A stretch of DNA of 64,000 nt from Sphingomonas edaphi (GCF_003583725.1 NZ_QXTF01000001.1:310001-374000), one strand, 5' to 3'; positions 39,331-51,440 are shown, numbered from the stretch's first letter. A program made the numbers and translations. The notes: generated by a model from the sequence alone, not told the origin.

Positions 39331-40856
39331 TAATGGGCTTCCGTCGAATGGGCTTGGACCGGTGCCGGCTTGCCGGCGGTAAGGTGCGCGTCACCCGCTG
39401 GCTTCGCGCGCTCGATCCGCTCAAGCAGGCGACCCACATCGGCGCGCATGGGCTTCAGGAAGGATTCTGGATAGATACCCATCCACAACACGGCAGCCGC
39501 AATCGGCGCCAGCAGCCACAACTCACGGACGCTCAGGTCTTTCATCGCCGCGGCGTCCGCGTTGACCTGCTTGCCGTAGCAAACTCGCCAGTAAAGATAG
39601 AGCATGTAGGCGGCGCCAAGGATGATGCCGGTGGTGGCGACGACCGCTGCCCAGCTCGACACTTCGTAAGTGCCGACGAGGCTCAGGAATTCGCCGACGA
39701 AGCCGCTGGTGCCCGGCAGGCCGACACTGGCCATAGTGAATAGCAGGAACAGCAGCGAATATATCGGCATATTGTCCGCCAGGCCGCCATAGCGCGCGAT
39801 CTCGCGAGTATGGAGCCGGTCGTAGATGACGCCGACGCACATGAAGAGTGCACCCGAGACGAGGCCGTGGCTTAACATGACAATCAGCGCGCCCTCGATG
39901 CCCTGCCGGTTGAAGGCGAACAGACCGAATGTGACAAACGCCATGTGGGCAACCGACGAATAGGCGATCAACTTCTTCATGTCGTGCTGGACCAGCGCAA
40001 TGAGGCTGGTCACGACAACGGCTATACCGCTGAGCACGAAGACGAAGGGGATGAACTCCGCCGATGCTTCGGGGAACATCGGGAGCGAAAAGCGAATGAA
40101 CCCGTAACCGCCCATTTTCAGGAGGACGCCGGCGAGGATGACCGATCCCGCGGTCGGCGCCTGCACGTGAGCATCGGGAAGCCAGGTGTGGACCGGCCAC
40201 ATCGGCATCTTCACCGCGAAGCTGGCGAAGAATGCGAGCCACAGCCACCACTGCAGCGACGGGTCGAAATTGTAGGCCATCAGCGCCGGGATCGACGAGG
40301 TGCCGGCGGTGTAGATCATCGCCAGCATCGCGATTAGCATCAGCACCGAGCCCGCCAGCGTATATAAGAAGAATTTGTAGCTGGCCTTGATACGCTCCGC
40401 ACCGCCCCAAATGCCGATGATCAAGTACATCGGAATAAGGCCACCTTCGAAGAAGATGTAGAACAGCAGCAGGTCCTGCGCACAGAAAACGCCGATCATC
40501 AGCGCCTGCATCAGCAGGAATGCGGCCATGTACTCCGGCACTCGCTTCTCGATCGCGCGCCAGCTAGCTCCAATGCAGATCGGCATAAGGAACAGGGTCA
40601 ACATGATGAGCATCAGCGCGATGCCGTCGATGCCCATGGCCCAGCTAATCCCGCCGCCGATCGCGTAATTCTCGACGAACTGCCACTGTGCGCCATTGGG
40701 ATCGTAGGTAGCCCAGAGCCAGATGCCGAGGCCCAGGCTGATGAGCGTGGTGATCAGCGCATTCCAGCGCGCTCCACTGGCGGGCTGGAACAGTGCGACG
40801 ATGCCCGCGACTAGCGGGAGCAGCACTAGGATGGAAAGAATCGGGATGCCGCTCAT
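39330..40856 (-). CDS. nuoM: NADH-quinone oxidoreductase subunit M
   Basis: Antiporter-like membrane subunit of complex I, 508 residues. The channel glutamate region [17 protein letters not shown] and the lysine region [14 protein letters not shown] are visible, as is [19 protein letters not shown] chose the ATG at 40856, which overlaps the nuoL stop (ATGA); the frame opens 7 codons further but with no reason to use them. The C-terminal tail (about 40 residues) is cytoplasmic, basic then Pro/His-containing. Confidence 0.97.
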   Translation of the reverse strand: MSGIPILSILVLLPLVAGIVALFQPASGARWNALITTLISLGLGIWLWATYDPNGAQWQFVENYAIGGGISWAMGIDGIALMLIMLTLFLMPICIGASWRAIEKRVPEYMAAFLLMQALMIGVFCAQDLLLFYIFFEGGLIPMYLIIGIWGGAERIKASYKFFLYTLAGSVLMLIAMLAMIYTAGTSSIPALMAYNFDPSLQWWLWLAFFASFAVKMPMWPVHTWLPDAHVQAPTAGSVILAGVLLKMGGYGFIRFSLPMFPEASAEFIPFVFVLSGIAVVVTSLIALVQHDMKKLIAYSSVAHMAFVTFGLFAFNRQGIEGALIVMLSHGLVSGALFMCVGVIYDRLHTREIARYGGLADNMPIYSLLFLLFTMASVGLPGTSGFVGEFLSLVGTYEVSSWAAVVATTGIILGAAYMLYLYWRVCYGKQVNADAAAMKDLSVRELWLLAPIAAAVLWMGIYPESFLKPMRADVGRLLERIERAKPAGDAHLTAGKPAPVQAHSTEAH

Positions 40857-42907
40857 CGTACCCACCAGAAGACCCAAGTCGCGGCGCCGATCAGGCCCAG
40901 CAGCATGACGAGGGCATAGCTATAGACATATCCGGACTGCAGACGCGTCGTCAGACGGTTGCCTATGCCGACCGCGTAGGCAGCCCCGTGCGGGCCGAAG
41001 CGGTCGATGGTCTGCTCGTCGCCGCGCCTCCAGAAGAAGCGGCCAAGCTTCACGGCTGGCCGGACAAAGATGACTTCGTACAGTTCGTCGAAATACCATT
41101 TGTGCATCAGGAATTTGTGCAAATGCGGGAACATGACGACGAATGCCGCCGGCGCTTCCGGCCTGGCGATATAATTGCGCCAAGCTATCGCGAGGCCGAT
41201 CAGCATGACCGCCAGTGGCGACAGCTTCACCCACAACGGGACCGCGTGCATTTCGTGCGCGAGATGCTCGCTGAAAGCGATGCTTCCGCGCCAATAGTCG
41301 GCGCCCGCTTCCGGTTCGACGAACGCGCCGTGAAACAGGAAGCCAGCGAATACAGCGCCGAGCGACAGGATAGCTAGCGGAAGGAGAATGACCCAGGGGC
41401 TTTCGTGCGGATGATATCCCGCCGTGCCCTCGACGCCCTTCACATGGTGATCGTGGGCGCTGTCGTGATCCGACGCTTCCTCCGCCTCGTCTTCATGGAC
41501 ATGGTGGACGGCGTGCTGGATATGCTCGCTGCCCGCCCAGCGCGGCTTGCCGAAGAAGGTGAGGAAGATAAGGCGCCAGCTGTAGAAGCTGGTTAGTAGG
41601 GCGGCGAAAATGCCGAGGAAGAAGGCGATATTGCCGTGGACGGTGCCGCTGGCGAACGCGCTCTCCAGGATCGCGTCCTTCGAGTAGAAGCCAGCGAACC
41701 CGAACACTCCCATGATGCCGACGCCGGTGATGGCCAGCGTGCCGGCGATCATCGCCCAGAAAGTCAGCGGGATCTCCTTCCGGAGAGCGCCATAATAACG
41801 CATGTCCTGCTCATGGTGCATGGCATGGATGACCGAGCCGGCGCCAAGGAACAGCAGCGCCTTGAAGAAGGCGTGGGTGAACAGGTGGAACATGGCCGCG
41901 CCATAGGCGCCGACGCCCGCGGCGAAGAACATGTAGCCAAGCTGCGAACAGGTCGAATAGGCGATGACCCGCTTGATGTCGTTCTGCACCGTTCCAACCG
42001 TGGCCGCGAAGATTGCGGTAGCGGCGCCGACGTAGGTTACAACCGTGAGAGCGGTCTGCGACACTTCGAACATGGGTGACAGGCGGCAGACCATGAACAC
42101 GCCGGCAGTGACCATAGTTGCGGCGTGAATCAACGCGCTGACCGGCGTCGGACCTTCCATCGCGTCCGGAAGCCAAGTGTGGAGGCCGAGCTGCGCCGAC
42201 TTGCCCATCGCGCCGACGAACAGCAGCAGGCAGAGCAGGGTCATGGTGTCGACGCGCATGCCGGCGAAACCGATGGTCGATCCGGCCATACCCGGCGCCG
42301 CTTCGAGGATTGTAGGGATCGAGACGGTACCGAACACAAGAAAGGTACCGAAGATGCCAAGGCTGAAGCCGAAATCACCGACGCGGTTGACGACAAACGC
42401 TTTCATCGCGGCGGCGTTGGCGGACGGTTTGTGATACCAGAAACCGATGAGCAGGTAAGACGCGAGGCCGACGCCTTCCCAGCCGAAAAACATCTGCACT
42501 AGACTGTCGGCGGTCACGAGCATCAGCATCGCGAACGTAAACAGCGAGAGATAGGCGAAGAAGCGAGGCTGGCTCGGATCCTCCTCCATATAACCCCAAC
42601 TGTAGAGGTGAACGAGGCTGGACACCGTCGTCACTACGACCAGCATAACGGCCGTCAGCGCGTCGACGCGCAGCGCCCAGTCGACGCTAAGGTCGCCCGA
42701 ATTGATGAAGTCGAGCACAGGCACGACCTGCGCTTCCGCATTGCCACCGAGGTAGGACAGGAAGATCGGCCAGCTAAGCGCGGCAGCAACGAATAGTGCG
42801 CCGGTCGTGATGACCTTAGACGCGGTCTTGCCGATGGCACGACCGCCCAGCCCCGCGACAATAGACGCGAGGAGCGGAAGGAAGACAATAAGAACAATAG
42901 GGTGCAT
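40853..42907 (-). CDS. nuoL: NADH-quinone oxidoreductase subunit L
   Basis: Largest membrane subunit of complex I, 684 residues, carrying the lateral helix of the proton-pumping arm. [37 protein letters not shown] and [15 protein letters not shown] are the antiporter motifs. Between two late membrane segments (about residues 463-506) is a cytoplasmic or periplasmic loop very rich in His and acidic residues ([19 protein letters not shown]). The gene overlaps nuoK by one base and nuoM by four. Confidence 0.97.
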   Translation of the reverse strand: MHPIVLIVFLPLLASIVAGLGGRAIGKTASKVITTGALFVAAALSWPIFLSYLGGNAEAQVVPVLDFINSGDLSVDWALRVDALTAVMLVVVTTVSSLVHLYSWGYMEEDPSQPRFFAYLSLFTFAMLMLVTADSLVQMFFGWEGVGLASYLLIGFWYHKPSANAAAMKAFVVNRVGDFGFSLGIFGTFLVFGTVSIPTILEAAPGMAGSTIGFAGMRVDTMTLLCLLLFVGAMGKSAQLGLHTWLPDAMEGPTPVSALIHAATMVTAGVFMVCRLSPMFEVSQTALTVVTYVGAATAIFAATVGTVQNDIKRVIAYSTCSQLGYMFFAAGVGAYGAAMFHLFTHAFFKALLFLGAGSVIHAMHHEQDMRYYGALRKEIPLTFWAMIAGTLAITGVGIMGVFGFAGFYSKDAILESAFASGTVHGNIAFFLGIFAALLTSFYSWRLIFLTFFGKPRWAGSEHIQHAVHHVHEDEAEEASDHDSAHDHHVKGVEGTAGYHPHESPWVILLPLAILSLGAVFAGFLFHGAFVEPEAGADYWRGSIAFSEHLAHEMHAVPLWVKLSPLAVMLIGLAIAWRNYIARPEAPAAFVVMFPHLHKFLMHKWYFDELYEVIFVRPAVKLGRFFWRRGDEQTIDRFGPHGAAYAVGIGNRLTTRLQSGYVYSYALVMLLGLIGAATWVFWWVR

Positions 42908-43212
42908 CAGCCGCGCATCCGGTTGACGTCGTCGACCGCGATAGAGCCGCGGCGACGGAAGAAGATGACAAGGATAGCAAGGCCAATGGCAGCCTCGGCA
43001 GCGGCGACGGTCAGAACGAACATGGCGAATACCTGGCCGACCAGATCGCCAAGGAAAGCGCTGAACGCCACTAAGTTGATGTTCACCGCCAGCAGGATCA
43101 ACTCGATCGCCATCAACATCAGGATGATGTTGCGGCGGTTAAGGAAGATGCCGAGCACGCCAAGCGTGAACAGGATCGCCGCGACGGCGAGATAGTGGGT
43201 CAACCCGATCAC
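42907..43212 (-). CDS. nuoK: NADH-quinone oxidoreductase subunit K
   Basis: Small membrane subunit of complex I, 101 residues with three membrane segments. The conserved glutamates are in [13 protein letters not shown] and [12 protein letters not shown]. It begins [15 protein letters not shown], normal for the family. Its start overlaps the nuoJ stop by 4 bp and its stop overlaps nuoL by one base. Confidence 0.97.
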   Translation of the reverse strand: MIGLTHYLAVAAILFTLGVLGIFLNRRNIILMLMAIELILLAVNINLVAFSAFLGDLVGQVFAMFVLTVAAAEAAIGLAILVIFFRRRGSIAVDDVNRMRG

Positions 43213-43814
43213 AGCTTCATCCCCTCGCCCACGGCCGGATTGAGATTTTTGATGGCCTCATCCGGACGGCGGTCGACTTGGCGGCTGACTTTCTGGCCGC
43301 GAACGTCACCGCGACTGCGATGGGTGAGCACGATAGCACCGATCATAGCGACGAGCAGGATCAGGCCGGCGATTTCGAACGGGAAGAGGAACCGGGTGTA
43401 AAGCAGTTCTCCCACCGCTTCGATATTGGGCTGCGTCGTTGCGGCAGGCTGCGCCCCGCCTGTGACAGGCCCGGCCTTCCAGGCGGAAACCGCGACGACA
43501 ATCTCCGCCAGCAGCACAAGCGCGACGATCAGGCCGAACGGCAGGTTCTTAGTGAACCCGGACCGCAGGGCAGCAAAGTCGATGTCCAGCATCATGACGA
43601 TGAACAGGAACAGCACCGCGACCGCGCCGACATAGACGATGACCAGAAGCATCGCGATGAATTCGGCGCCCAGCAAAAGCATCAGGCCGGCCGCGTTGAA
43701 GAAGGCCAGGATCAGCCACAGCACGCTGTGCACCGGGTTTCGCGCGAAAATGACCATCACCGACGAGGCGATGGTCAGCGTCGCGAACAGGTAAAAGGCG
43801 AAGATTGCGATCAT
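43209..43814 (-). CDS. nuoJ: NADH-quinone oxidoreductase subunit J
   Basis: Membrane subunit of complex I, 201 residues with five membrane segments. The family core [20 protein letters not shown] and [19 protein letters not shown] is clear. The C-terminal about 40 residues ([18 protein letters not shown] and after) are polar and basic, as in alphaproteobacterial homologues. It is preceded by a 23-bp gap after nuoI, one of the few non-overlapping joins in this operon. Confidence 0.97.
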   Translation of the reverse strand: MIAIFAFYLFATLTIASSVMVIFARNPVHSVLWLILAFFNAAGLMLLLGAEFIAMLLVIVYVGAVAVLFLFIVMMLDIDFAALRSGFTKNLPFGLIVALVLLAEIVVAVSAWKAGPVTGGAQPAATTQPNIEAVGELLYTRFLFPFEIAGLILLVAMIGAIVLTHRSRGDVRGQKVSRQVDRRPDEAIKNLNPAVGEGMKL

Positions 43815-43837
43815 CGGATCCCCAGTTGGCGGCGCGC

Positions 43838-44320
43838 TTAACGGTAGGCCGCGTCAGCGGCAAGATTGGCGGCGATCGCCTGTTCCCAGCGGTCGCCATT
43901 GGCCAGCAACTTGGCCTTGTCGTACAGAAGTTCCTCGCGTGTTTCGGTCGCGAATTCGAGGTTCGGTCCTTCCACAATGGCATCTACCGGGCAGGCCTCG
44001 GCGCATAGGCCGCAATAGATGCACTTCACCATGTCGATGTCGTAGCGCGTGGTACGGCGGCTGCCGTCTTCGCGCGGTTCGGCCTCGATAGTGATTGCCT
44101 GGGCCGGACAGATCGCTTCGCACAACTTGCAGGCGATGCAGCGTTCCTCGCCGTTCGGATAACGGCGGAGCGCATGCTCGCCGCGGAAACGGGGCGACTG
44201 CGGCACCTTTTCGTATGGATAGTTGATCGTCGACTTCGGCTTGAAGAAATACTTCAGCGTCAGGATATGCGCCTTCAGGAATTCCCAGAGCGTGAAGGCC
44301 TTGAGGGTGCGCGCGATCAT
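43838..44320 (-). CDS. nuoI: NADH-quinone oxidoreductase subunit I
   Basis: Ferredoxin-like peripheral subunit of 160 residues that holds two 4Fe-4S clusters (N6a and N6b). Both motifs are complete: [16 protein letters not shown] and [16 protein letters not shown]. It passes electrons toward NuoB. It starts [15 protein letters not shown] and overlaps the nuoH stop by 4 bp. Confidence 0.98.
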   Translation of the reverse strand: MIARTLKAFTLWEFLKAHILTLKYFFKPKSTINYPYEKVPQSPRFRGEHALRRYPNGEERCIACKLCEAICPAQAITIEAEPREDGSRRTTRYDIDMVKCIYCGLCAEACPVDAIVEGPNLEFATETREELLYDKAKLLANGDRWEQAIAANLAADAAYR

Positions 44321-45372
44321 GCGGCCACTCCGTAACGGGTGAACATCAGCCAGCCGGACACCAGCACGACGAAGAGCAGCGACAGCGGCAGGAAGATTTT
44401 CCAGCCCAGACGCATCAGCTGGTCATAGCGGTACCTCGGCACCGTCGCCTTCACCCAGCCGAAGACGAAAAAGAAGAAGCCCATTTTCAACAGCAGCCAG
44501 ACAATGCCCGGCACCGCGTAGAGGAATTCGATATTGAGCGGCGGCAAGAAGCCGCCCCAGAACAGGATGGCATTTAAGGCGCACATCAGGATCACATTGG
44601 CATATTCGCCAAGCCAGAAGAGCGCGAAGCTCATCGACGAATATTCGGTCTGGTGACCGGCGACCAGCTCACTCTCCGCTTCGACAAGATCGAACGGGGT
44701 ACGGAACGTTTCGGCCATCGAACTGATCAGGAACACTATCGCCATCGGGAATAGCAGCGGATTGAACCCGTGGCCGTTCAAGAGGCCGAAGCCGATGTTG
44801 CCCTTCTGCGCCAGCACGATCTCGGTCAGGTTGAAGGTGCCCGCGTAGAGCACGACGCAGATGAGGACGAAGCCGATCGAGACTTCGTAGCTGACCATCT
44901 GTGCCGCCGCGCGTAGCGCTGAGAAGAAGGGATATTTCGAGTTTGACGCCCAGCCGGCAATGATCACGCCGTAGACACCCAGCGACGAGGCCGCCAGAAT
45001 GTAGAGCAGGCCGACGTTGATGTCGGTCAGCACCACGCCGACGTCGAACGGAACCACCGCCCAGACGATCAGCGCCACCGTGAAGGTAATAACCGGCGCA
45101 ATCAGGAACAGACCCTTGTTGGCGCTCGAAGGGATGATGGTTTCCTTGAGGAAGACTTTCAAACCGTCGGCGAAGCTTTGCAGCAGCCCCCAGGGACCGA
45201 CCACGTTCGGGCCGCGGCGGAGCGCTATGGCTGCCCAGATCTTGCGTTCGGCATAGATGACCATCGCCACGGCCAGCATGAGCGGCAGCGCGATGACCAA
45301 GATTCCGACGATGGTCGCAGTGAACCAGGCCCAGTCGTAGGTCATCCCCAGATTCTGGAAGAAGGCGGTCAT
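44317..45372 (-). CDS. nuoH: NADH-quinone oxidoreductase subunit H
   Basis: Membrane subunit of complex I that forms much of the quinone chamber, 351 residues with about eight membrane segments. [20 protein letters not shown] and [20 protein letters not shown] are the family signatures, the latter with the conserved acidic residues. It overlaps nuoG by 4 bp (ATGA) and nuoI by 4 bp. Confidence 0.98.
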   Translation of the reverse strand: MTAFFQNLGMTYDWAWFTATIVGILVIALPLMLAVAMVIYAERKIWAAIALRRGPNVVGPWGLLQSFADGLKVFLKETIIPSSANKGLFLIAPVITFTVALIVWAVVPFDVGVVLTDINVGLLYILAASSLGVYGVIIAGWASNSKYPFFSALRAAAQMVSYEVSIGFVLICVVLYAGTFNLTEIVLAQKGNIGFGLLNGHGFNPLLFPMAIVFLISSMAETFRTPFDLVEAESELVAGHQTEYSSMSFALFWLGEYANVILMCALNAILFWGGFLPPLNIEFLYAVPGIVWLLLKMGFFFFVFGWVKATVPRYRYDQLMRLGWKIFLPLSLLFVVLVSGWLMFTRYGVAA

Positions 45373-47372
45373 TCCGCGGCCTCCAGATATTCGCGGCCCT
45401 GCACCAGTTCTTCAGAGCAGCGGTGCATCGTCGGACTGGCGCGACAAATCGCGTTGGTTAGGTAAAAGTCCTTGATCGGATAGCTAACGGGTCCCGAAGC
45501 ATCGGCTTTCAGCTTGGGCGGCGCCCAAGGCATGTTAATGATGCCGTCAATACCGAGCACCGGAACCTCTGCAATCATCGCGGCGCGAAGCTGGTCAAAG
45601 CGATCGAAAGGCAGCGGCTTGCCAATAAGGTCGCTGAGCGCCCGCAGGATGGTCCAGTCTTCCCGGGCTTCGCCCGGTGCGAACGTCGCACGTTCACTGC
45701 GTTGAACCCGACCTTCAATGTTGACGTAGGTGCCGTGCTTTTCGGCATAGGCGGCCCCCGGAAGGACCAAGTCGGCCTGCGCAGCCCCGTTGTCGCCGTG
45801 GTGGCCGATGTAAACCTTGAACGCGCTGCTGAAATTGGCGGCCGGGACTTCGTCTGCTCCAAGGAGGATGACCAGTTCGGGCTTTGCCTCCTCGATATCG
45901 GCGATGCCACCCTTTTGGGCATAGCCAAGGAGTAGGCTCGCCATCCGCGACGCCGCGGTGTGCAAGACGTTGAAGCCGTTCCAGCCGTCTTTGATGAAGT
46001 CGCCCGATGCGGCAAGGGCCGCACCCAGCGCGCCACCGCCGAGCGCACCCGGCCCGACGATCACCACCGGCTTCGACGCCGACTTGATTGCGTCCGCAAC
46101 TACCTGTGGGAGCTTGCCGAGCAGCGAGAGGTCTTGGCCAAGCCATTCGACCTTGTAGGTCAGGTCTACTTCCGGGCCGATCGCGAAAACCTTTGCGCCG
46201 CGGCGAACCGCCTTGCGCAGTCGCGTGTTGACCAGCGGAGCTTCCCAGCGCGGGTTGGTGCCGACGAGCATGATGAGGTCAGCATTTTCAAGGTCGGCGA
46301 GCGGTGTATTGAACCGGACGGCGCCAAGGCTACTGACGTCGTAGTCGAGGCCTGTCTGGCGACCCTCGATCAAGGTCGAACCCGCACCTGCGAGCAGCGC
46401 CTTAGCGGCAAACATGGTTTCGGCGTCGAGAAGGTCGCCAGCGATCGCCGCGACCTTGTTTCCCGCCTTCTTGAACTGCCTGGCGAAGACGTCGAGCGCC
46501 TCGCCCCACCCTGCTTCCCGCAGTTTGCCCTTTTCCCTGACCCAGGGCCGGTCAAGCCGGCCCCGAACCAGCGCGTCGACATGATGGCGGGTCTTGTCGT
46601 GGGCCCATTCCTCGTTCACCGCGTCGTTGATGCGCGGCAGAATGCGCATGACCTGGCGGCCGCGAACATCCATGCGAATGTTGGTGCCGACGGCGTCCAT
46701 CACGTCGATGCCGGGGACCTTTTTCAGTTCCCACGGGCGCGCTTCGAAGCTGTACGGGCGCGACAGAAGCGCTCCGACCGGGCAAAGATCGACGAGGTTG
46801 CCTGAGAGCTCCGAATTGAAGGCGCCCTCAAGGTAAGTGGTGATCTGCTCGTCCTCGCCACGAAAAAGCATACCGATGGTCGGAGTGCCGGCGACTTCCT
46901 CCGCGAATCGGACGCAGCGGGTGCACTGAATGCAGCGCGTCATCGCCGTCTTGACGATCGGACCGAAATATTTGTCGTCGACCGCGCGCTTGTTCTCGTC
47001 GAAGCGCGAATGCCCACGGCCGTAGGCCATCGCTTGGTCCTGAAGGTCGCACTCGCCGCCCTGGTCGCAGATCGGGCAGTCGAGCGGGTGATTGATGAGC
47101 AGAAACTCCATCACCCCTTCGCGCGCCTTCTTGACCATCGGCGTGTCGGTCTTGATCGTCTGGCCGTCTGCAGCGGGCAGTGCGCAGCTTGCCTGCGGCT
47201 TGGGCGGCCCCGGAGCCACCTCGACGAGGCACATGCGGCAATTGCCGGCGATGCTCAGCCGCTCATGGTAGCAGAAACGCGGGATTTCCTTGCCGGCAAG
47301 CTCGCAGGCCTGCAGGACGGTCGCGCCCTGCGGAACCTCGATCTCGACGCCGTCAACGGTAACCTTAGGCAT
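45369..47372 (-). CDS. nuoG: NADH-quinone oxidoreductase subunit G
   Basis: Iron-sulfur subunit of complex I, 667 residues. The N-terminal 2Fe-2S domain has [19 protein letters not shown]; then [14 protein letters not shown] and [16 protein letters not shown] hold further clusters. A long molybdopterin-oxidoreductase-like domain without catalytic role fills the C-terminal two thirds. Its start overlaps the stop of a secreted-protein gene by one base (TAATG), so translation is coupled to a non-nuo gene. Confidence 0.98.
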   Translation of the reverse strand: MPKVTVDGVEIEVPQGATVLQACELAGKEIPRFCYHERLSIAGNCRMCLVEVAPGPPKPQASCALPAADGQTIKTDTPMVKKAREGVMEFLLINHPLDCPICDQGGECDLQDQAMAYGRGHSRFDENKRAVDDKYFGPIVKTAMTRCIQCTRCVRFAEEVAGTPTIGMLFRGEDEQITTYLEGAFNSELSGNLVDLCPVGALLSRPYSFEARPWELKKVPGIDVMDAVGTNIRMDVRGRQVMRILPRINDAVNEEWAHDKTRHHVDALVRGRLDRPWVREKGKLREAGWGEALDVFARQFKKAGNKVAAIAGDLLDAETMFAAKALLAGAGSTLIEGRQTGLDYDVSSLGAVRFNTPLADLENADLIMLVGTNPRWEAPLVNTRLRKAVRRGAKVFAIGPEVDLTYKVEWLGQDLSLLGKLPQVVADAIKSASKPVVIVGPGALGGGALGAALAASGDFIKDGWNGFNVLHTAASRMASLLLGYAQKGGIADIEEAKPELVILLGADEVPAANFSSAFKVYIGHHGDNGAAQADLVLPGAAYAEKHGTYVNIEGRVQRSERATFAPGEAREDWTILRALSDLIGKPLPFDRFDQLRAAMIAEVPVLGIDGIINMPWAPPKLKADASGPVSYPIKDFYLTNAICRASPTMHRCSEELVQGREYLEAAE

Positions 47373-48085
47373 TATTGGGCTCCGCCCGATCCGACCGCGA
47401 TGCGCGGCGCACGGGCCAGTCGATAAAGGTTGAGCGCGATCGTTCCGCGCAGGTTGAAGCGGTTAATGGCGATCTGTTCGCCCTTCTTGACGCAGCCGGG
47501 GAGCGCCGGGGCGAGTGCGCTGAGCGCCGCCTTTTCGGCTTCCGTTTCGACCGGTGTCTTGAGTAGCGCGAGGCTGCCAGCTGGATTGGCGCGGACCACG
47601 CATTCGCCCAGCGGGGCGATGGCGGCGTAACCCTGCGCGGCGTCGGCAAAGACCTGCCAGCCGGCAACGCGCTCGGGATCGGCAGCTACATCGGCTGGCA
47701 TCGGACGATCGGTGAAGGGAAGATGCTGCAGCGGGGCTACCTGCGACAGGTCGGCAGGAGCGGACTTGATGTCAGCGAGGACAAGCGCTTCGGCGAGGCC
47801 GTAGCGCATCTGCACCGCCCTGGCCCGCATGCGTGAACCACGAGGCATGCAATCGCTGATGAAGAGGCCCTTGGTTTCCTCGCTGCCCAATTTCTGCAAC
47901 GGATCGAGCACGACCTCGGCGGCTACGTCATGCTTGCGGCGTACTACGCAGCGGGCGAATTCCGACATCACCGCGCGCGAGACGGCCGGGCTCGTCGCGA
48001 CTTGGCGCTGCACCACTACCGGCGGAGTGCGGGTGCCGGCGATTTCCTGCCCGGCCAGCATCGCAAACGCAACGAACAGGCTCAT
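47372..48085 (-). CDS. Hypothetical secreted protein inside the nuo operon
   Basis: A 237-residue protein between nuoF and nuoG, overlapping both (4 bp and 1 bp). It begins [17 protein letters not shown], a possible short signal peptide. It contains two similar segments: [22 protein letters not shown] and, later, [20 protein letters not shown]. Each has the pattern C-V-V-R, Ala-rich helix, then a Leu-containing segment and a Cys ([16 protein letters not shown]). This suggests a duplicated domain with paired cysteines. I do not recognise the family. Its position implies production with complex I, but a role there is speculation. Confidence 0.72.
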   Translation of the reverse strand: MSLFVAFAMLAGQEIAGTRTPPVVVQRQVATSPAVSRAVMSEFARCVVRRKHDVAAEVVLDPLQKLGSEETKGLFISDCMPRGSRMRARAVQMRYGLAEALVLADIKSAPADLSQVAPLQHLPFTDRPMPADVAADPERVAGWQVFADAAQGYAAIAPLGECVVRANPAGSLALLKTPVETEAEKAALSALAPALPGCVKKGEQIAINRFNLRGTIALNLYRLARAPRIAVGSGGAQ

Positions 48086-49371
48086 TCCGCGGCCTCCTGC
48101 ATGCCATGACGCTCGGCAATACGGCGCTCAAGTTCCGGACGGAAATGTCGGATCAAGCCCTGGATGGGCCACGCCGCCGCGTCTCCGAGCGCACAGATGG
48201 TGTGGCCTTCGACCTGCTTGGTCACGTCATAAAGCCGATCGATCATGCCGACGTCGCCCTCGCCTTCGCGAAGTCGTTCCATCACGCGCCACATCCAGCC
48301 GGTGCCTTCTCGGCACGGCGTACACTGGCCGCAGCTCTCATGCTTGTAGAAGTAGCTAATGCGGCTGATCGCGCGGACGATGTCGGTGGACTTGTCCATG
48401 ACGATGACGGCCGCGGTGCCGAGGCCTGAACCCAATTCCTTCAGGCCATCGAAGTCCATCGGCGCGTCCATTATCTGGGCGGCCGGAACGAGCGGGACCG
48501 AGGAGCCGCCCGGGATAACGGCAAGGAGGTTGTCCCAGCCGCCGCGAATGCCGCCAGCGTGGGTGTCGATGAGCTCGCGAAAGCTGATGCTCATCGCTTC
48601 CTCGACCACCGTCGGCTTATTCACATGACCGCTGATCTGGAACAGCTTGGTGCCGCTGTTGTTCTCGCGCCCGAAGCTCTTAAACCAGGCGGCGCCGCGG
48701 CGGAGGATCGTCGGGACGACCGCGATGCTCTCTACGTTGTTGACGGTCGTCGGGCAGCCGTAAAGGCCCGCGCCGGCCGGGAATGGCGGCTTCAGGCGGG
48801 GCTTGCCGGGTTTGCCTTCCAGGCTTTCCAGCATAGCGGTCTCTTCGCCGCAGATGTACGCGCCCGCGCCCCGGTGGACGAACAGGTCGAAGTCGTAGCC
48901 CGAGCCAGCGGCATTCTTGCCGAGCAGGCCAGCCTCATAGGCTTCGGCGACGGCTTTGCGCAGCGCTTCGGTCTCGACGATGAATTCGCCCCGCACATAG
49001 ATGTACCCCGCCCGCGCCCGCATCGCGAATCCGGCGATCAGCGCACCTTCGACGAGCTTGTGCGGATCGTGGCGCAGGATTTCGCGGTCCTTGCAGCTGC
49101 CGGGTTCGGATTCGTCCGCGTTGATGACGAGGAAGTTCGGACGGCCCGGGGTCGGCGCCTTGGGCATGAAGCTCCACTTCATGCCAGTTGGGAAGCCGGC
49201 ACCACCGCGCCCGCGCAGGCCGGATGCCTTGACGACCTCGATGATCTCGTCCTGCCCGATCTTCATCAAGTCGGCAGTCTTGTCCCAGTCGCCACGCTGC
49301 TGCGCAGCCTTCAGATCGGGAGACTGAAAGCCATAGAGATTGGTGAATATGCGGTCCTTGTCAGCGAGCAT
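48082..49371 (-). CDS. nuoF: NADH-quinone oxidoreductase subunit F
   Basis: NADH- and FMN-binding subunit of complex I, 429 residues. [16 protein letters not shown] is the NADH/FMN glycine-rich site, and the 4Fe-4S cluster is held by [15 protein letters not shown] with a distant fourth Cys in [14 protein letters not shown] chose the ATG at 49371; the frame extends to 49431 but overlaps the 60-residue gene before it. It still overlaps that gene by 11 bp. Confidence 0.98.
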   Translation of the reverse strand: MLADKDRIFTNLYGFQSPDLKAAQQRGDWDKTADLMKIGQDEIIEVVKASGLRGRGGAGFPTGMKWSFMPKAPTPGRPNFLVINADESEPGSCKDREILRHDPHKLVEGALIAGFAMRARAGYIYVRGEFIVETEALRKAVAEAYEAGLLGKNAAGSGYDFDLFVHRGAGAYICGEETAMLESLEGKPGKPRLKPPFPAGAGLYGCPTTVNNVESIAVVPTILRRGAAWFKSFGRENNSGTKLFQISGHVNKPTVVEEAMSISFRELIDTHAGGIRGGWDNLLAVIPGGSSVPLVPAAQIMDAPMDFDGLKELGSGLGTAAVIVMDKSTDIVRAISRISYFYKHESCGQCTPCREGTGWMWRVMERLREGEGDVGMIDRLYDVTKQVEGHTICALGDAAAWPIQGLIRHFRPELERRIAERHGMQEAAE

Positions 49372-49543
49372 CGGGCCCTCCGATGCGCTTGTTGTTGCCG
49401 CCGCCGGTGATAAGGTTCTTAGCCGCGACAAAAATAATTGCAGCGACGACGACCCCGACGATCAGGCCCAGCAGGCCTTTCAACAGTTTCCAGGCGACGA
49501 CGATCACAACGATCGCAATGATGGCGCGGATGACGGTGCCCAT
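49361..49543 (-). CDS. Small two-helix membrane protein between nuoE and nuoF
   Basis: A 60-residue protein with two nearly continuous hydrophobic segments, [17 protein letters not shown] and [20 protein letters not shown], and a polar tail ([10 protein letters not shown]). Its ATG shares one base with the nuoE stop (TAATG), and it overlaps nuoF by 11 bp, the tight coupling of the surrounding genes. This makes it a real gene and not a chance frame. Many automatic annotations may miss it. Function unknown; a complex I assembly or accessory peptide is only a guess. Confidence 0.72.
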   Translation of the reverse strand: MGTVIRAIIAIVVIVVAWKLLKGLLGLIVGVVVAAIIFVAAKNLITGGGNNKRIGGPDAR

Positions 49544-50208
49544 TACCACTGCCCCCGATAGTCGTAGTTGCGCTCGGCCATTTTCTTAAGCGTGGTAGGG
49601 CCACCTTCAGGGCAGCTCGTCTGGCGCTCGACCTGCGGACCGATTTTCGGCTTTTCGCCGCGAGCAAGTGCGTCAAGCACGGCGCCCATGCTCTCTTCGG
49701 TCAGGTCTTCGTAATTATCGTCGTTGATCTGAACCATCGGCGCGTTGGCGCAGGCGCCGAGGCATTCGACTTCGGTCAGCGTCCACATCCCGTCGGCGGT
49801 GGTGTAGCCCTTCTTCAACCCGCGCTTGGCGCAGGCGGCGAGGACGTCGTCCGACCCACGCAGCATGCAAGGCGTCGTGCCGCAGACCTGTACGTGGAAT
49901 TTGCCGACCGGAGCCAAGTTGAACATGGTGTAAAAGCTGGCGACTTCCTGCACGCGGATCGCCGGCATATCGAGCTGCTGGGCGACAAACTCGATGACCG
50001 GGATCGGCAGCCAGCCCTGCGTGCCGGTCATCTCGCCGACCTGCCGCTGGGCAAGATCAAGGAACGGGATAGAGGCGGACGCCTGGCGCCCCGCCGGATA
50101 GCGGGTTAGGATATCGGCGGCCGCCTTGGACCGCTTGTCGTCCCACGCGAAATCGCCCCACTCGGCGCGGAGTTCGGGCGTGTCGGGAGCGAAGAAACGG
50201 CCGGCCAT
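49543..50208 (-). CDS. nuoE: NADH-quinone oxidoreductase subunit E
   Basis: Thioredoxin-like 2Fe-2S subunit of complex I, 221 residues. Cluster ligands lie in VCGTTPCMLRG and ECLGACANAPMVQINDD. I chose the ATG at 50208 ([17 protein letters not shown]), which overlaps the nuoD stop by one base. The much longer frame to 50562 reads through nuoD. About 45 C-terminal residues (GEKPKIGPQVERQTSCPEGG) extend beyond the fold, as in other alphaproteobacteria. Confidence 0.97.
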   Translation of the reverse strand: MAGRFFAPDTPELRAEWGDFAWDDKRSKAAADILTRYPAGRQASASIPFLDLAQRQVGEMTGTQGWLPIPVIEFVAQQLDMPAIRVQEVASFYTMFNLAPVGKFHVQVCGTTPCMLRGSDDVLAACAKRGLKKGYTTADGMWTLTEVECLGACANAPMVQINDDNYEDLTEESMGAVLDALARGEKPKIGPQVERQTSCPEGGPTTLKKMAERNYDYRGQW

Positions 50209-51440
50209 TAGCGGTCGCACTCCCCAAAGACGACGTCGATCGCGGAGAGGACCGCAGTGGTGTCGGCGAGCATGTGGCCCTTCATCATGAAATCCATCGC
50301 CTGCAGGTGGCTGAACGCGGTCGGCCTGATCTTGCAGCGATAGGGTTTGTTGGTCCCGTCCGCGACAAGATAGACGCCGAACTCGCCCTTGGGGCTTTCG
50401 GTGGCGACATACACTTCGCCTGCGGGCACGTGGTAACCTTCGGTGTAGAGCTTGAAATGATGGATCAGCGCTTCCATCGATTGCTTCATCTCCGCGCGCT
50501 TGGGCGGGAAGACTTTGCGGTCGAGGCTGCCGATCGGACCTTCGGGTATTTCCTTCAGGCACTGGCGCATAATCCGGGCCGACTGCCGGACTTCCTCGAC
50601 GCGGACCATGAAACGGTCGTAGCAGTCGCCGCGCGTGCCGACGGGAATGTCGAATTCCATGCGGTCATAGACTTCGTACGGCTGCGCCCGGCGGATGTCC
50701 CAGGGAATGCCCGCCGCGCGTATCATCGGGCCCGAGAAGCCCCAGGCCAACGCGTCTTCCTTGCTAACGGTACCGATATCAACGTTGCGCTGCTTGAAGA
50801 TCCGGTTGTCGGCGACGAGGCTAATCGCATCCTCGAAAATCTTCGGGAAGGTATCCAGCCAAGTGGCGATCCGGTCCAGCACCTTGGGCGGGATGTCCTG
50901 ATGGACTCCGCCAACGCGGAAGTAATTGGCGTGCATGCGCGCGCCCGAAACCGCTTCGTACAGCTGCAGCGTGTCTTCGCGAACCTCGAACAGCCACAGG
51001 TTCGGCGTCATAGCACCGACGTCCATGATGTGGGCGCCAAGGTTCAACATATGATTGGAGATGCGGGTCAGTTCCGCCATCAACACGCGGATATATTGCG
51101 CGCGGAGCGGAACCTCGAGGCCGAGCAGCTTTTCGACCGCCAGCACATAGCTGTGCTCCATGCACATCGGCGAGCAGTAATCTAGCCGATCGAAGTAGGG
51201 CAGCGCCTGGGCGTAGGTCTTGTATTCGATCAGCTTTTCGGTGCCGCGGTGGAGCAGACCGACGTGCGGATCAACGCGTTCGACGATTTCGCCGTCCAGT
51301 TCCATGATCAGGCGCAGCACGCCGTGGGCCGCCGGGTGCTGCGGCCCGAAATTGATCGTGTAGTTCGATACCGTCTGGTCACCGGCCGTCGGCTTGTCGC
51401 CCTGTGGCGCACCGACCATGAAGTCGAGCGTCGTCGTCAT
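50208..51440 (-). CDS. nuoD: NADH-quinone oxidoreductase subunit D
   Basis: The 49-kDa-type subunit that lines the quinone site, 410 residues. [36 protein letters not shown] and [20 protein letters not shown] are the conserved blocks, including the quinone-binding His. NuoC and NuoD are separate here, unlike the fused E. coli NuoCD. It overlaps nuoC by 4 bp. Confidence 0.98.
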   Translation of the reverse strand: MTTTLDFMVGAPQGDKPTAGDQTVSNYTINFGPQHPAAHGVLRLIMELDGEIVERVDPHVGLLHRGTEKLIEYKTYAQALPYFDRLDYCSPMCMEHSYVLAVEKLLGLEVPLRAQYIRVLMAELTRISNHMLNLGAHIMDVGAMTPNLWLFEVREDTLQLYEAVSGARMHANYFRVGGVHQDIPPKVLDRIATWLDTFPKIFEDAISLVADNRIFKQRNVDIGTVSKEDALAWGFSGPMIRAAGIPWDIRRAQPYEVYDRMEFDIPVGTRGDCYDRFMVRVEEVRQSARIMRQCLKEIPEGPIGSLDRKVFPPKRAEMKQSMEALIHHFKLYTEGYHVPAGEVYVATESPKGEFGVYLVADGTNKPYRCKIRPTAFSHLQAMDFMMKGHMLADTTAVLSAIDVVFGECDR

